In this document: positions 20,032 through 29,487 of the stretch, piece after piece
Position numbering within the stretch: the stretch's first letter is position 1
How the letters are laid out: every line of letters begins with the position of its first letter
Origin: an uncultured Prochlorococcus sp.
Lineage (GTDB): Bacteria; Cyanobacteriota; Cyanobacteriia; PCC-6307; Cyanobiaceae
Assembly: GCA_902525585.1 (NCBI GenBank)
Contig: CABZHQ010000007.1
Location: 1 to 58,147 of the forward strand
Reading direction: 5' to 3'
Length of the DNA stretch: 58,147 nt
The notes under the pieces: model-generated
The model's input: the letters and a program-made list of their open reading frames with translations, nothing else
What the model was told of the DNA's origin: nothing
The model's database searches: none
Translations under genes and position numbers: made by a program

Positions 20032-21261
20032 ATGAATGGGATTTTGACATGGAATGATTTAAATAAATTTGAAGTTAAAGATTTTGATAGAGTCAATGGT
20101 ATAAATAATTCATACGCAAATTTAAGATTATTTGGGCAAAGTGAAAATGATGTATTAGTTATCCTTTATAGAGATAGGCATTCTTGGTGTCCTTACTGTC
20201 AAAAAATATGGTTATGGCTTGAATTTAAGAGAATTCCATACAGAGTCAAAAAAATAAATATGTTTTGCTACGGTCAAAAAGAAAGTTGGTTCCTTGAAAA
20301 AGTCAGATCGGGGAAATTACCTGCAATTGAATTTAAAGGGCAAGTTATAACTGAAAGTGACGATATCATAGCTTTTTTAGAAAATGAATTTGGAGCACTT
20401 GGATCTTTTATAACATCTAGTCACCTTATCAAAATTCGAGAATTAGAAAGAGAAATTTTCAGATCTTGGTGTAATTGGCTTTGCCGAGAAAGCTTTAATT
20501 TTATAGATAACTCTTTTAGAAAAAAAAGATTTAAAGAATCAATTTCTAAACTTGATGAAATCTTAAGTAGATCAAAATCAGGTTTTGTTGATCCATCAGT
20601 ATCTAATACGGGCGATATAGAGCCTGGTGTTGGAGATATAATTTTTATTCCCTATATGGAGAGAATGAATGCATCACTGATTTATTATAAAGGGTTTAAT
20701 TTAAGATCTAATTATCGTCATGTAGATAATTGGCTCACTCTTTTTGAAGGTACAAGTGCTTATAGAGGCACTCAAGGAGATTTTCATACTCATTCTCATG
20801 ATTTGCCCCCACAAATGGGAGGATGTTATAAAGAAAGCAATGAACAACAGATTACTTTTTCTAAGTTAATAGATACTGGGAAGGGTCTAGGTAATTATGA
20901 ATTCAATAAAAATTATGAGTCAAAATATTTCGCAAAAATTGCACTTAAAAGAGTGATAAAGCATAAAGACAATTTAATAAAAGTAAATCCATACAATAAA
21001 GAATCATTTGAGGAATCATTGAGATCAGCTTTGACCTATATGATCACAGGTGAAGTATTAATCCCAAAAAAACTTTCAGGAATCTCTCTAAGATACCTAA
21101 AAAATAGAATCTCAGTTCCAAGAGATATGCCAATTATTTCAGCAAGGTTATTAAGGCAATCATTAAATAAAATTGAATCGCTTTGTGATATTAATGAAAT
21201 GGATAAGATACCTTTCAGGCATAGATATGATCAAGATCCTAGAAATTTTATTTCTAGTTAA
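20032..21261 (+). CDS. glutathione S-transferase-like protein with CPYC motif
   Basis: This 409-residue protein has a thioredoxin-like N-terminal domain (about residues 30-120) with the redox motif WCPYCQK near residue 53 and the GST cis-Pro region SGKLPAIEF, then an all-helical C-terminal domain. It is longer than ordinary GSTs because of an N-terminal segment and a C-terminal extension of about 120 residues beginning near YESKYFAKIALKR. The CPYC motif suggests an omega/glutaredoxin-like thiol transferase rather than a classical conjugating enzyme. It is divergent from gor, which supports a role in thiol redox. Confidence 0.8.
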   Translation: MNGILTWNDLNKFEVKDFDRVNGINNSYANLRLFGQSENDVLVILYRDRHSWCPYCQKIWLWLEFKRIPYRVKKINMFCYGQKESWFLEKVRSGKLPAIEFKGQVITESDDIIAFLENEFGALGSFITSSHLIKIRELEREIFRSWCNWLCRESFNFIDNSFRKKRFKESISKLDEILSRSKSGFVDPSVSNTGDIEPGVGDIIFIPYMERMNASLIYYKGFNLRSNYRHVDNWLTLFEGTSAYRGTQGDFHTHSHDLPPQMGGCYKESNEQQITFSKLIDTGKGLGNYEFNKNYESKYFAKIALKRVIKHKDNLIKVNPYNKESFEESLRSALTYMITGEVLIPKKLSGISLRYLKNRISVPRDMPIISARLLRQSLNKIESLCDINEMDKIPFRHRYDQDPRNFISS

Positions 21262-21266
21262 CAAAA

Positions 21267-22661
21267 CTATAAATTTTTTCTTGAATCTATTTGAAGTAAA
21301 TCCCTTATTTTTTGAACTTGACTTGCAATATTAGGATCAATAGACAATTTTTTTTCAACCTGTTCAATAGCATACATAACTGTTGTATGGTCTTTGCCAC
21401 CAAACTCATCTCCAATTCTTGGTAGACTTAGATCCGTTCCATGTCGCATAAGATACATGCCTATTTGCCTCGCTTGACTAACTGGTTTTCTTCTACTTGA
21501 ACTAATCAATTCATCGGTAGAAACTTTAAAAAAATCTGAGACTTTATTAATAACTTGTTTTGGAGTAACAACTACTCCAACACTATTAGGATCAAGCATT
21601 GGAGCAATTGATTGAACTGTCATTGGCAAGCCTGTTATTGATGCAAATGCAACAGCTCTAGTAAATGCTCCTTCCAACTCTCGAATATTCGAAGTGAATC
21701 TTCCTGCTATAAATTGAATTAAATCTCTTGGAAGACTCATCCTCTCTTGTTCTGCCTTTTTTTGAAGGATTGCTGTCCTCGTCTCAAGGTCAGGTGGTTG
21801 AATATCTGCGGTCATACCCATTGAGAACCTAGAAATTAATCTCTCTTGAATTCCGGACAATTGATTTGGTGGTCTATCACTTGCAATAACTATTTGACTT
21901 CCTGATTCATGAAGGGCGTTGAAAGTATGAAAAAATTCTTCCTGTGTGTACTCTTTACCTTCTAAAAACTGTATATCGTCTATTAAAATCAAATCTACAT
22001 TTCTATATTTATCTCGAATAGCTGTCATTCCATCTCTTCGAATACCACTAATAACATCATTTGTAAAAGTCTCTGTAGATACATATTTAACTTTCGCTTC
22101 TGGATCTATTTCTACTCGATAATGACCTATTGCTTGCATCAAATGAGTCTTACCAAGTCCTACTCCTCCACAAATAAATAATGGATTGAATTCTCTCCCA
22201 GGAGATTCGGCAACGGCTAAAGCTGCGGCATGAGCAAGCCTACTATTTGGGCCTACAACAAATCTTTTAAATACGTAGCGTAAATTTAAACCATTAGGAT
22301 TTTTGAATTGATTTTTTGAAGAATTATTTTGATTATTACTAGAAAAAGATCTTGTTTTATGAAGAAAGTTCTGTTCGTTAGTTTTATCTTCATTTGTTAA
22401 ATTACTGCTTGTATTCGTTTCAGACTTAAAAACAACTTTTACTTCATAGCCGCATATTTCTTTTGCAGCTTTTTCAATAGTTTCACAATAATTCTTTCTT
22501 AACCAATCACTGGAAAATGTATTTGGAGCGATTAAAGTCAATAGGCCATTTTCAAAACAGTTAAATTTAGCAGGCCTTATCCATGTCTCAAATGAAGGCT
22601 TACTTAAAGTTTTTTGGAGTGATTGTTGAACTTCCGCCCAAATTGGATTAGTTGCTTGCAA
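21267..22661 (-). CDS. dnaA: chromosomal replication initiator protein DnaA
   Basis: DnaA opens the replication origin. The 464-residue protein has domain I (residues 1-85, [13 protein letters not shown]), a polar Asn/Ser-rich linker (about 90-120), the AAA+ domain with Walker [11 protein letters not shown] near 163 and Walker [11 protein letters not shown], and the C-terminal DNA-binding domain with the box-binding signature [14 protein letters not shown]. It starts at a TTG. Its neighbours are a GST-like gene and glycosyltransferases, not dnaN, so this locus is not the classical dnaA-dnaN origin arrangement; no consensus DnaA boxes were seen next to it. Confidence 0.96.
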   Translation of the reverse strand: MQATNPIWAEVQQSLQKTLSKPSFETWIRPAKFNCFENGLLTLIAPNTFSSDWLRKNYCETIEKAAKEICGYEVKVVFKSETNTSSNLTNEDKTNEQNFLHKTRSFSSNNQNNSSKNQFKNPNGLNLRYVFKRFVVGPNSRLAHAAALAVAESPGREFNPLFICGGVGLGKTHLMQAIGHYRVEIDPEAKVKYVSTETFTNDVISGIRRDGMTAIRDKYRNVDLILIDDIQFLEGKEYTQEEFFHTFNALHESGSQIVIASDRPPNQLSGIQERLISRFSMGMTADIQPPDLETRTAILQKKAEQERMSLPRDLIQFIAGRFTSNIRELEGAFTRAVAFASITGLPMTVQSIAPMLDPNSVGVVVTPKQVINKVSDFFKVSTDELISSSRRKPVSQARQIGMYLMRHGTDLSLPRIGDEFGGKDHTTVMYAIEQVEKKLSIDPNIASQVQKIRDLLQIDSRKNL

Positions 22662-22672
22662 AGTTTTATTAT

Positions 22673-22689
22673 CTAGATTATTAATCTAG
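22673..22689. repeat. 8-bp-arm inverted repeat upstream of dnaA
   Basis: CTAGATTA-T-TAATCTAG is a perfect inverted repeat with a 1-nt centre, lying 12 bp upstream of the dnaA TTG start. The near-absent spacer disfavours an RNA hairpin and favours a dimeric protein-binding site. Its position in the leader could allow control of dnaA transcription. It does not match a DnaA box. Confidence 0.55.
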
Positions 22690-22831
22690 TTGGAATTTAA
22701 TAATTGGCCATTATCAAATCATAAGATCACGACAAATTTAAAATTATTTAACAAAGCATCGACTAAATTTATAGAAATAAATTTTATATTTTTTTAATAG
22801 GCATATAATTATTTTAAATATCACTAAAGTA

Positions 22832-23467
22832 TTGGATAAAGCATTACTTATTATCATGGCGAAATGGCATGGTTTTGGAAGATGCAAAACAAGATTATCA
22901 AAAGATATAGGTAAAAGTAATTCGGCGAAAATACAAAGTGCGATGACCAAACATACAATTTCAGTCGCGAATTTTCTTCAAGAAAATAAACTGATTGATA
23001 TTTCTATTGCCATAACAGGTTTGGGAGTAGGAAATTGTAGAAAATGGTCTAGAGAATTAGGCGTCAAAAATTATAATTTGCAGGGGAAAGGCTGCTTGGG
23101 AGAAAAAATGAAAAGGCAAATAATTTTCAATAAAAAATTTTGTGCTAGACATAAGATCAAAAATATTATTTTTATTGGTACTGACCTTCCAGATTTATGC
23201 CATCAAGATTTATTGAATACTCTAGAAGAGCTTCAACAAAATGATCTTATTCTAGGGCCATCCAATGATGGAGGATATTGGCTTATTGGGTTATCAGAAA
23301 AAATAATTTCAACGCATCTATATTTACCTTTTATTAACATTAGATGGGGTACAGAGAATGTTCTTGAAAATACAATTGATAATTTTGCATCTACAAAATT
23401 AAAATACAAGCTTTTAGAAAAAAAAATAGATATAGATACAATATTTGATATTGAAAATAGGAAGTAA
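22832..23467 (+). CDS. TIGR04282 family glycosyltransferase (DUF2064)
   Basis: This 211-residue protein belongs to DUF2064/TIGR04282, a nucleotide-sugar-binding GT-A fold. It shows the N-terminal LLIIMAKWHGFGRCKTRLSK nucleotide-binding pattern, the IGTDLPDL metal-site motif, and GPSNDGGYWLIGL. Members are annotated as arsenosugar-synthesis glycosyltransferases because of gene context in some organisms. The start is a TTG; the internal ATG nine codons in is possible but would cut the first strand. It lies 5 bp before the TIGR04283 gene. No arsenic methyltransferase is visible nearby, so the product remains open. Confidence 0.82.
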   Translation: MDKALLIIMAKWHGFGRCKTRLSKDIGKSNSAKIQSAMTKHTISVANFLQENKLIDISIAITGLGVGNCRKWSRELGVKNYNLQGKGCLGEKMKRQIIFNKKFCARHKIKNIIFIGTDLPDLCHQDLLNTLEELQQNDLILGPSNDGGYWLIGLSEKIISTHLYLPFINIRWGTENVLENTIDNFASTKLKYKLLEKKIDIDTIFDIENRK

Positions 23468-23472
23468 TCAAC

Positions 23473-24156
23473 TTGTCTAAAATCTCAATTATCATTCCAA
23501 CTATTAATGAAGCTAATAATTTGCCATTATTGCTTTCAGACTTGACAAGTATTCAGAAAGAGAGCGAAATCATAATTGTTGATTGTGGAAGTGAAGATAA
23601 AACTATTGATATAGCAAATATTTATGGAGCGAAAGTATTTATATCCAAAGAAAGGAATCGAGGTTTACAATTAAATATTGGTGCCAAGAATTCAAAAGGA
23701 GACTGGCTCATATTTTTGCATGCGGATACGAGATTAAATCATGATTGGTTTAGAAAAATTAATTCATATTTAGAGGGAAACAAGAATATCATTTACTATT
23801 TTGAATTCAAAATCAATCACAAAAAGATAATTTATAGAGTCCTCGAAATTCTCGTAAATTTTAGAAGTAAATTTTTTAAAAAACCCTATGGTGATCAAGG
23901 GTTAATAATTCATAGAACTACCTATTTTAAGAATAATGGTTTTAGAAAGATACCTTTGATGGAAGATGTAGATTTTTTAAGGAGATTAAACAAAAAAAAA
24001 GATTTAAAACAATTAAATTTACCTATTTTTATAAGTTCAAGGAAATGGGAAGGAACTAATATTTTTCTCCAAGCTATTAAGAACTGGCACTTTAGAAGAA
24101 GATGGTTAAAAGGTGCATCTTTAAAATCTATATATTCTGACTACTACAAAAAATGA
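23473..24156 (+). CDS. TIGR04283 family glycosyltransferase (GT2)
   Basis: This 227-residue family 2 glycosyltransferase starts at a TTG. It has the GT-A opening ISIIIPTINEANNLPLLL, the VDCGSEDKT nucleotide-sugar motif, and the metal-binding LHADTRL, followed by LMEDVDFLRRL. The match is to TIGR04283, which normally pairs with TIGR04282, as here with a 5-bp gap. It has no clear membrane helix. Its acceptor is unknown. Confidence 0.85.
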   Translation: MSKISIIIPTINEANNLPLLLSDLTSIQKESEIIIVDCGSEDKTIDIANIYGAKVFISKERNRGLQLNIGAKNSKGDWLIFLHADTRLNHDWFRKINSYLEGNKNIIYYFEFKINHKKIIYRVLEILVNFRSKFFKKPYGDQGLIIHRTTYFKNNGFRKIPLMEDVDFLRRLNKKKDLKQLNLPIFISSRKWEGTNIFLQAIKNWHFRRRWLKGASLKSIYSDYYKK

Positions 24157-24687
24157 TTAATTTGCATACCAAAAAGCACATTTAGAGCCTCTAGGCTCTA
24201 ATATCCAACCTTGTCTTTTGTAAAATGAGACCACTTCAGCATCAGCAAAAAGGGTAACTTTAGAAATTCCAATATTTTTCAATTCTTTTAGGACATATTT
24301 CATTAACTCTTTCCCCAATCCAAGTCCTTGATAGACAGGGTTAATAGCCACATCCCAAACTGTTGCTTCTAGAATTCCATCGCCAGTGCATCTTGCAAAT
24401 CCTACTAGTCTGGGGAATTTATCATCATGACGCCATAACCCAACCACCAAAATACTGAAATCTAAAGCTCTTTTTACCCTCCTTATAGGTCTTCTGCTCC
24501 AACCAACAGTTTGCAAGAGTTGATCTAGTTCTATAAGATCTAAATCTTTATTTTTACTACATACAAATATTTCTTCTTTATTTGTTTGAGTAAACTCATA
24601 AGAATTCAAACCATAGAGATCTATAAGCTCATCCCTTGATATATTGTTTGATTTTTTTATTAACGGTCCTTGGTTTCTAAAAATCAT
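24157..24687 (-). CDS. GNAT family N-acetyltransferase (plastid NSI/SNAT-like)
   Basis: This 176-residue protein is a GNAT acetyltransferase with the acetyl-CoA motif NPVYQGLGLGKELMKYVL (about residues 114-131) and a C-terminal FADAEVVSFYKRQGW. The central segment RRVKRALDFSILVVGLW and the overall arrangement resemble plastid NSI/SNAT acetyltransferases and their cyanobacterial homologs, which have been linked to protein or arylalkylamine acetylation. The substrate is not evident. Its start overlaps the stop of the ABC exporter gene by 1 bp (TAATG), indicating coupled translation. Confidence 0.82.
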   Translation of the reverse strand: MIFRNQGPLIKKSNNISRDELIDLYGLNSYEFTQTNKEEIFVCSKNKDLDLIELDQLLQTVGWSRRPIRRVKRALDFSILVVGLWRHDDKFPRLVGFARCTGDGILEATVWDVAINPVYQGLGLGKELMKYVLKELKNIGISKVTLFADAEVVSFYKRQGWILEPRGSKCAFWYAN

Positions 24688-26483
24688 TAAAAATTCACGA
24701 ATCCTTTTTCTTGAAGCTCAGAGAGCTGAAAATATAAACCCTTTTTCAGTCTCAATTCACTATGTGTCCCTTCTTCAACTAATGATCCCCCTTTTAAGAC
24801 TAAAATCTTATCAGAACTTTCAATAGTTGCTAATCTGTGAGCTATTACTAATGCTGTTCTTTTTGACAGAATTCTCTCAAGATCCTTCTGCAAAGTAGCC
24901 TCTGTAGAGGGATCCATAAACGCTGTTGCTTCATCCATTATTAAAACAACAGGATTTCTAATCGCTACTCGAGCGACGGAAAGAAGTTGCCTCTCTCCAG
25001 AAGAGAGATTTCCCCCTCTTTCTCTTAGTAAGGTATTCAAACCTTCTGGTAATTTTTTTAACAAATTATCTAACCCTAATTCGTTACAAAGATTTTCTAA
25101 TTCAAGATTGTCCAAATTCGAATTTAATTTTAAATTATCTGCTACATTTCCACTAAAGATAAAGGTATCTTGCAAAACTACTCCCAACATATTTCTAAGA
25201 GTTGCAATGGGAATATCTTTGATATTTATATCGTCGATTAAAATTTGACCTGATTGAGGTTCATACAATCTACATAATAGTCTTATTATTGTCGTCTTTC
25301 CTGAACCTGTTGGTCCTACAAAAGCCACATGCTCGCCTGGATTGATCTTGAAAGATAAATTCTTTATGATATGTTCTCCTTCGTTGTAGAAAAAATTTAC
25401 ATTCTTGAACTCAATTTTGCCCTTAAATTTTTTATTTACATTTTTAGCACTTTCTAAAAAATGTTTTGCAGAAGTAGAGTCCTTAATCTGTATTTCTTCA
25501 TCCAATAATTCGTTTATTCTTTCTACAGCTGTTAAACCTCCTTGTATTTGAGTAAACCTTTCTGCAAGCTGCCTTAAAGGCTCAAAAAGTCTTTGGGAAT
25601 ATAAAATGAAAGTTGTTAATGTTCCTAAACCAATATTTCCAGAAGTAACAAAATATCCTCCAACTGCCAAAACCAAGGAAACTGCGGCAAGAGAAATCCA
25701 CTCTATAAATGCTGAAATGCTACTGTCATAAAATATTGTTCCATTAACTGCTTTCTTATAAGCAACTCCAGTTTTGGAAAATTTCTTGCTATTAAAATCC
25801 TCTCTTCTGAACATCTGAACGACTTCTAAACCTTGAAGATTCTCTTGAAAATCAGAGTTGAGTTGAGACAATTCTTCCCTTACTTGATAGTTGGCTTTTC
25901 TATAACGTTTTTGAAGCCAAATTATAAAATATGAAACTGGGATTTGAGTCAAAATTAATAAAATGGCAAGCCCTCGATCAATAGACAGCATTGTCAAAGA
26001 AATTACTATCAGACTGACGAAGTCAGCAATGACTCCAACTGCCCCACTACCAAAAACCTCAGATAAAGCATCAACATCATTTGTTAATCTCGTTAATAAT
26101 TTACCCACAGGCATTTTATCGTGATACTTAAGAGATAAAGATATTGAATGATCAAAAAGTTCTCTTCTTATTCTCGCTGTCAAACGTTGTCCAACTGCTT
26201 GGATATTGTAAGTTTGGTATCCCTGCAGAACTAATCTGAATAATACAGTTATAAATAAAGTTAGGATTATGGCATTTATTGACTGCCCAAAGAAAGTTTT
26301 ACTTAGCCAAACATCTGTAGTTTCGTTCTTCAGAATAGTAATTGCTTGACCAACTAATAATGGTTGAATAGCTCCAGAAAAAGAAACAGGCAACAAAACT
26401 ATCAAGATTAGATAGATTGTTTTTTTATCTTTAGTTAAATATTTACCTAACTTTTTAATCCTTCTAAAATCTTTAAAAAACAT
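24687..26483 (-). CDS. ABC exporter, fused permease and ATPase
   Basis: This 598-residue half-transporter has an N-terminal six-helix type I exporter domain (about residues 20-320) and a C-terminal nucleotide-binding domain. The NBD shows Walker A GPTGSGKTT near 388, the signature LSSGERQL, Walker B VVLIMDEAT and the switch His in VIAHRLATI. It resembles MsbA/MDR-like exporters of lipids or drugs and would work as a homodimer or with a partner. It is 11 bp downstream of hisG and overlaps the GNAT gene by 1 bp. The cargo cannot be inferred. Confidence 0.88.
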   Translation of the reverse strand: MFFKDFRRIKKLGKYLTKDKKTIYLILIVLLPVSFSGAIQPLLVGQAITILKNETTDVWLSKTFFGQSINAIILTLFITVLFRLVLQGYQTYNIQAVGQRLTARIRRELFDHSISLSLKYHDKMPVGKLLTRLTNDVDALSEVFGSGAVGVIADFVSLIVISLTMLSIDRGLAILLILTQIPVSYFIIWLQKRYRKANYQVREELSQLNSDFQENLQGLEVVQMFRREDFNSKKFSKTGVAYKKAVNGTIFYDSSISAFIEWISLAAVSLVLAVGGYFVTSGNIGLGTLTTFILYSQRLFEPLRQLAERFTQIQGGLTAVERINELLDEEIQIKDSTSAKHFLESAKNVNKKFKGKIEFKNVNFFYNEGEHIIKNLSFKINPGEHVAFVGPTGSGKTTIIRLLCRLYEPQSGQILIDDINIKDIPIATLRNMLGVVLQDTFIFSGNVADNLKLNSNLDNLELENLCNELGLDNLLKKLPEGLNTLLRERGGNLSSGERQLLSVARVAIRNPVVLIMDEATAFMDPSTEATLQKDLERILSKRTALVIAHRLATIESSDKILVLKGGSLVEEGTHSELRLKKGLYFQLSELQEKGFVNF

Positions 26484-26494
26484 TAGCTAACCTT

Positions 26495-27133
26495 CTATAA
26501 AGAATTAGTTGATTCTATTGATAAAATAATATCTCTGAGATGATTATTATCTAACCTCATAGATAAAGGATTTCCAATTAGTCTTGCAGTCGAGTAATAA
26601 AGATCATCTATTTTGATTAAACCATTCTCTTTAAGAGTCTTTCCGGTTGCTACCAAATCAACTATTGCCTCTGCCATACCTGTAATAGGACCAAGCTCGA
26701 CTGATCCTGTCAAATGAACTATTTCTACAGGAATATTTAATTCTTCGAAATAAGATCTTGCTGTTTTTATAAATTTACTTGCTACTTTACAATTCGCTGG
26801 AAGATCAGTTGGTTTTGAATAATTGCTATTTTTCTTAACCGCTAATGACATATGACAGCCACCAAATCCTAAATCTAATAACTTTGCGACTTTTAATTCA
26901 GATTCTCTTAAAACGTCATACCCAACTATACCCAAATCAGCTTGACCATAACTTACATAAACAGGCACATCTCCATTTCTCACTAATAAAGCTTTTGCCC
27001 GTTTGCAATTTGATTCAAAGGTTAATGATCTATTACTTTCTTCCAACGCATCAGAGAAATCTAACCCAGCTCTTTTAAAAGTTGAAATTGAATCTTCTAA
27101 CAGAGCTCCTTTTGGTAAAGCTATAGTAAACAT
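26495..27133 (-). CDS. hisG: ATP phosphoribosyltransferase, short form
   Basis: HisG joins ATP and PRPP in the first step of histidine synthesis. At 212 residues it is the short form, which lacks the C-terminal regulatory domain and needs the HisZ subunit. It starts [15 protein letters not shown] and carries the PRPP-binding region [20 protein letters not shown] and the [12 protein letters not shown] segment. HisZ is not in this window. It is the first gene before the ABC exporter and is divergent from gloB, with starts only 40 bp apart. Confidence 0.95.
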   Translation of the reverse strand: MFTIALPKGALLEDSISTFKRAGLDFSDALEESNRSLTFESNCKRAKALLVRNGDVPVYVSYGQADLGIVGYDVLRESELKVAKLLDLGFGGCHMSLAVKKNSNYSKPTDLPANCKVASKFIKTARSYFEELNIPVEIVHLTGSVELGPITGMAEAIVDLVATGKTLKENGLIKIDDLYYSTARLIGNPLSMRLDNNHLRDIILSIESTNSL

Positions 27134-27173
27134 AGATCAATTTCTTCCAAGGATCCTTCATTCTAAGTTAACA

Positions 27174-27914
27174 ATGGAATTTAATAAAGCTCGAAATATA
27201 ATCGGACTTAGGGTTTTAAGTGATAACATCATTTGGTTGTTGGTAAAAGATAAATCCGTTGTCGTTGTAGATCCATCTGTTCACGAACCAGTTATTAGAT
27301 ATATAAATGAAAATAATTTTCACTTAGAAGCTATTTTGCAAACTCATCATCATTCAGACCATATTGGAGGTACTAAGTCTCTTATTGAAAGATGGCCAAA
27401 TGTAAAGGTGATTGCTTCCTCCAAAGAAAAAAAGCGAATACCTTTGCAAAATGTATCTGTAGAGGATGGAGAAACTTTAAATTTATTAGGTGAAGAAGTA
27501 AAAATAATTGAAGTATTAGGGCATACAAGCTCACATATTGCCTTCTTTTTGAATGGGGGAAATCCTGTTCTTTTTATTGGTGATACTTTATTTTCTGGAG
27601 GCTGTGGAAGAATTTTTGAAGGAACTTATCAACAAATGTATTCTTCACTAGAAAGAATCAAATCTTTACCAAAAAATACTCTTATATATTGTGCGCATGA
27701 ATATACTAAGTCAAATATATTGTGGGCATTGAATCTCAAACCTAAAGATCAAGATATAAAAAATAAACTTTCGGAAGTTGAAAAAAAACTTTCTCTTAAT
27801 GAATTGACAATTCCATTTTTACTTGATGAAGAGATGAAGATAAACCTTTTCTTAAGAGCAAAAAATTTAGAAGAATTTACTTTTTTAAGAGCAAATAAAG
27901 ATTTATGGGTTTAA
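27174..27914 (+). CDS. gloB: hydroxyacylglutathione hydrolase (glyoxalase II)
   Basis: GloB hydrolyses S-lactoylglutathione to lactate and glutathione in methylglyoxal detoxification. The 246-residue protein is a metallo-beta-lactamase fold enzyme with the metal motif [10 protein letters not shown] at residues 57-66, then [20 protein letters not shown] and CAHEYT, each supplying metal ligands. The C-terminal part (about 170-246) is the glyoxalase II helical domain. The start is the ATG at 27174; the frame is open further upstream but would overlap hisG on the other strand. Confidence 0.9.
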   Translation: MEFNKARNIIGLRVLSDNIIWLLVKDKSVVVVDPSVHEPVIRYINENNFHLEAILQTHHHSDHIGGTKSLIERWPNVKVIASSKEKKRIPLQNVSVEDGETLNLLGEEVKIIEVLGHTSSHIAFFLNGGNPVLFIGDTLFSGGCGRIFEGTYQQMYSSLERIKSLPKNTLIYCAHEYTKSNILWALNLKPKDQDIKNKLSEVEKKLSLNELTIPFLLDEEMKINLFLRAKNLEEFTFLRANKDLWV

Positions 27915-27938
27915 ATAGATAGGTATCTTTTTAAACAA

Positions 27939-28331
27939 ATGTCCTCCAAACAAGTAATTAAAACATCAAATGCTCCAGATCCTGTCGGACCTTATAATCA
28001 AGCAATAAAAGCTGGGGATTTTATCTATTGTTCTGGTCAAATTGCTATAGACCCAGTTTTAAATGAAATAACATGTTTAGGTGATATAGAGAAGGAAACT
28101 ATTCAAGTTTTAAAAAATCTTGCAGCAGTTCTTAAAGCCGGTGGAGCAAAAATAGAGGATGTAATAAAAACAACTATTTACTTAACTGACTTAAGTAATT
28201 TTCAAATTGTCAATAAAATATATAGTGATTTTTTTAATATAGAGAATCCTCCAGCAAGGGCCTGTGTGGAAGTTTCATCTCTACCAAAAGGAGTTTTAGT
28301 TGAGATAGATTGCATCGCATTTCTAGATTAA
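27939..28331 (+). CDS. ridA: RidA family reactive imine/enamine deaminase
   Basis: RidA hydrolyses reactive 2-aminoacrylate and related imines released by PLP enzymes. The 130-residue protein shows the family motifs APDPVGPYNQAIKAGDFIY, SGQIAIDP with its glycine-rich loop, KTTIYLTDL and the C-terminal PARACVEVSSLPKGVLVEID containing the conserved Arg that binds the substrate carboxylate. It lies 24 bp downstream of gloB on the same strand. Confidence 0.94.
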   Translation: MSSKQVIKTSNAPDPVGPYNQAIKAGDFIYCSGQIAIDPVLNEITCLGDIEKETIQVLKNLAAVLKAGGAKIEDVIKTTIYLTDLSNFQIVNKIYSDFFNIENPPARACVEVSSLPKGVLVEIDCIAFLD

Positions 28332-28416
28332 TTTCTAATTATTGAGAAATTTGAAATATGAACCAATTGTGCACCATAGTTGTATAGATTATTAGATGAC
28401 AATTCATCATTGATCT

Positions 28417-28644
28417 ATGTCAGCAGCAAAGCTTAATATTGATGAACTAGAAGCAGGTTATCCTTTATTTTGCAAAGCTCTTAGACTATTAATTTTAAAA
28501 GGGAACTCAGTTAAAGATATAGAAAAGACAGTGTGTTGGAGTCATCTTGAAACTTTAAATAGATGTTTACCTGGAAGATATAAAGCACCAACATATTTAA
28601 TGGCTTTAATCAAAAGAGATATTGCAAAACCAAATAATTATTAA
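28417..28644 (+). CDS. small picocyanobacterial protein beside the carboxysome cluster (possible DUF3136)
   Basis: This 75-residue soluble protein is convergent with the acRAF-like gene, only 6 bp away. It contains LNIDELEAGYPLFCKALRLL, a VCWSHLETLNRCLPGRYKAP segment and a basic C-terminus. I recall this pattern as a small DUF3136-like family in marine Synechococcus and Prochlorococcus, but cannot verify it here. The three cysteines and helical pattern suggest a compact helical fold. Whether it is linked to carboxysomes is unproven beyond its location. Two short A/T-rich inverted repeats precede it. Confidence 0.65.
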   Translation: MSAAKLNIDELEAGYPLFCKALRLLILKGNSVKDIEKTVCWSHLETLNRCLPGRYKAPTYLMALIKRDIAKPNNY

Positions 28645-28650
28645 AAAGGA

Positions 28651-28890
28651 CTAATCTTCTAAATAAAATTTATCAATATCCATTGAAAATTCTTTTTCCT
28701 TGTCTGATATTTTTTTATTATCTAAAAATATTGAAAGACTTACAAAATTCTTACCGAAGCTGATATTAGGATAGATATCCTTTTCTTTGCATAATTTCTC
28801 AATTTTCTCCATAAATTTACTAATTTTTGAGTATTGCTCAAATTCAAATCTTTTTTCAATCCTCAAAGGTGATTCTCTTTCATTCCACAT
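28651..28890 (-). CDS. alpha-carboxysome RuBisCO assembly factor-like protein (acRAF, PCD-like)
   Basis: This 79-residue protein resembles the pterin-4a-carbinolamine dehydratase-like proteins encoded at the 3' end of alpha-carboxysome clusters. These were named acRAF because they assist RuBisCO folding and no longer act as dehydratases. It shows the start WNERESPLRIEKRFEFEQY, a long helix (about 20-36) and a final beta strand with NISFGKNFVSLSIF, the usual PCD fold order. The catalytic PCD histidines are absent. It follows csoS4B by about 75 bp on the same strand, which supports the assignment. Confidence 0.78.
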   Translation of the reverse strand: MWNERESPLRIEKRFEFEQYSKISKFMEKIEKLCKEKDIYPNISFGKNFVSLSIFLDNKKISDKEKEFSMDIDKFYLED

Positions 28891-28965
28891 TTAATTGTTT
28901 ATTCAAGACTAATTACACTATACCTTCAACAAAGTTTCTCAATAAATTTTTGAAGTTAAAATTTT

Positions 28966-29205
28966 TTAGTCACTCTCCCAATAATCAATAATACCGCCTA
29001 TCGTTAAATCGGTTTGAACTTCTGGATTAGGACATGCAAATCTAGCGGCAGAGCCACTAGCAGTAAAAACCCAGTTACCTTCTCTAGCGCCAACAGGATC
29101 AACAGCAACTAATTTCTTGCCTTTATTATTTTCTAATATCCTCAAATTCATGTGGCCTAAGCCAGCTACTCTTTGAGTACATACCATCCTTCCAAGTACC
29201 TTCAT
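28966..29205 (-). CDS. csoS4B: carboxysome vertex protein CsoS4B (BMC-P)
   Basis: CsoS4B is a pentameric BMC-P (CcmL/EutN fold) protein that closes the vertices of the carboxysome shell. From the ATG at 29205 it has 79 residues and shows the beta-barrel pattern KVLGRMVCTQRVAGLGH, KLVAVDPVGAREGNWVFTAS and the C-terminal DLTIGGIIDYW. A GTG three codons upstream is open but less likely. It is 28 bp downstream of csoS4A and similar to it throughout, reflecting a duplication. Confidence 0.92.
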   Translation of the reverse strand: MKVLGRMVCTQRVAGLGHMNLRILENNKGKKLVAVDPVGAREGNWVFTASGSAARFACPNPEVQTDLTIGGIIDYWESD

Positions 29206-29233
29206 TATTTCCACAATTTCTATCCTCCTTTTT

Positions 29234-29485
29234 TTACGACTTTTCAGGATCCCAATGATCTATTATTCCTACAATCGTTAAATCGCTTGGATAAGATTTG
29301 CTTCCTGCAGCTTCTCTAGCAGCGGAACTCCCAACACAAATAACCCAATCTCCAGGTTTACAGCCAACAGCATCTACAGCAACCTTTTTTGAAGAACCAT
29401 CTAAGACAACCTGAAGATGTTTATGTTCAAAACCAGGGATCCTATTGGTTGATACAAGCGGTTTTACAACCTTACAAATTAACAT
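29234..29485 (-). CDS. csoS4A: carboxysome vertex protein CsoS4A (BMC-P)
   Basis: CsoS4A is the second BMC-P vertex protein, which forms pentamers. Its 83 residues show the fold's MLICKVVKPLVSTNRIPGF, KVAVDAVGCKPGDWVICVGSS and DLTIVGIIDHWD. The parallel with csoS4B (same beta-barrel motifs, same DLTIxGIID end) identifies the pair. It begins 2 bp after csoSCA, so translation is probably coupled. Confidence 0.93.
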   Translation of the reverse strand: MLICKVVKPLVSTNRIPGFEHKHLQVVLDGSSKKVAVDAVGCKPGDWVICVGSSAAREAAGSKSYPSDLTIVGIIDHWDPEKS

Positions 29486-29487
29486 AA

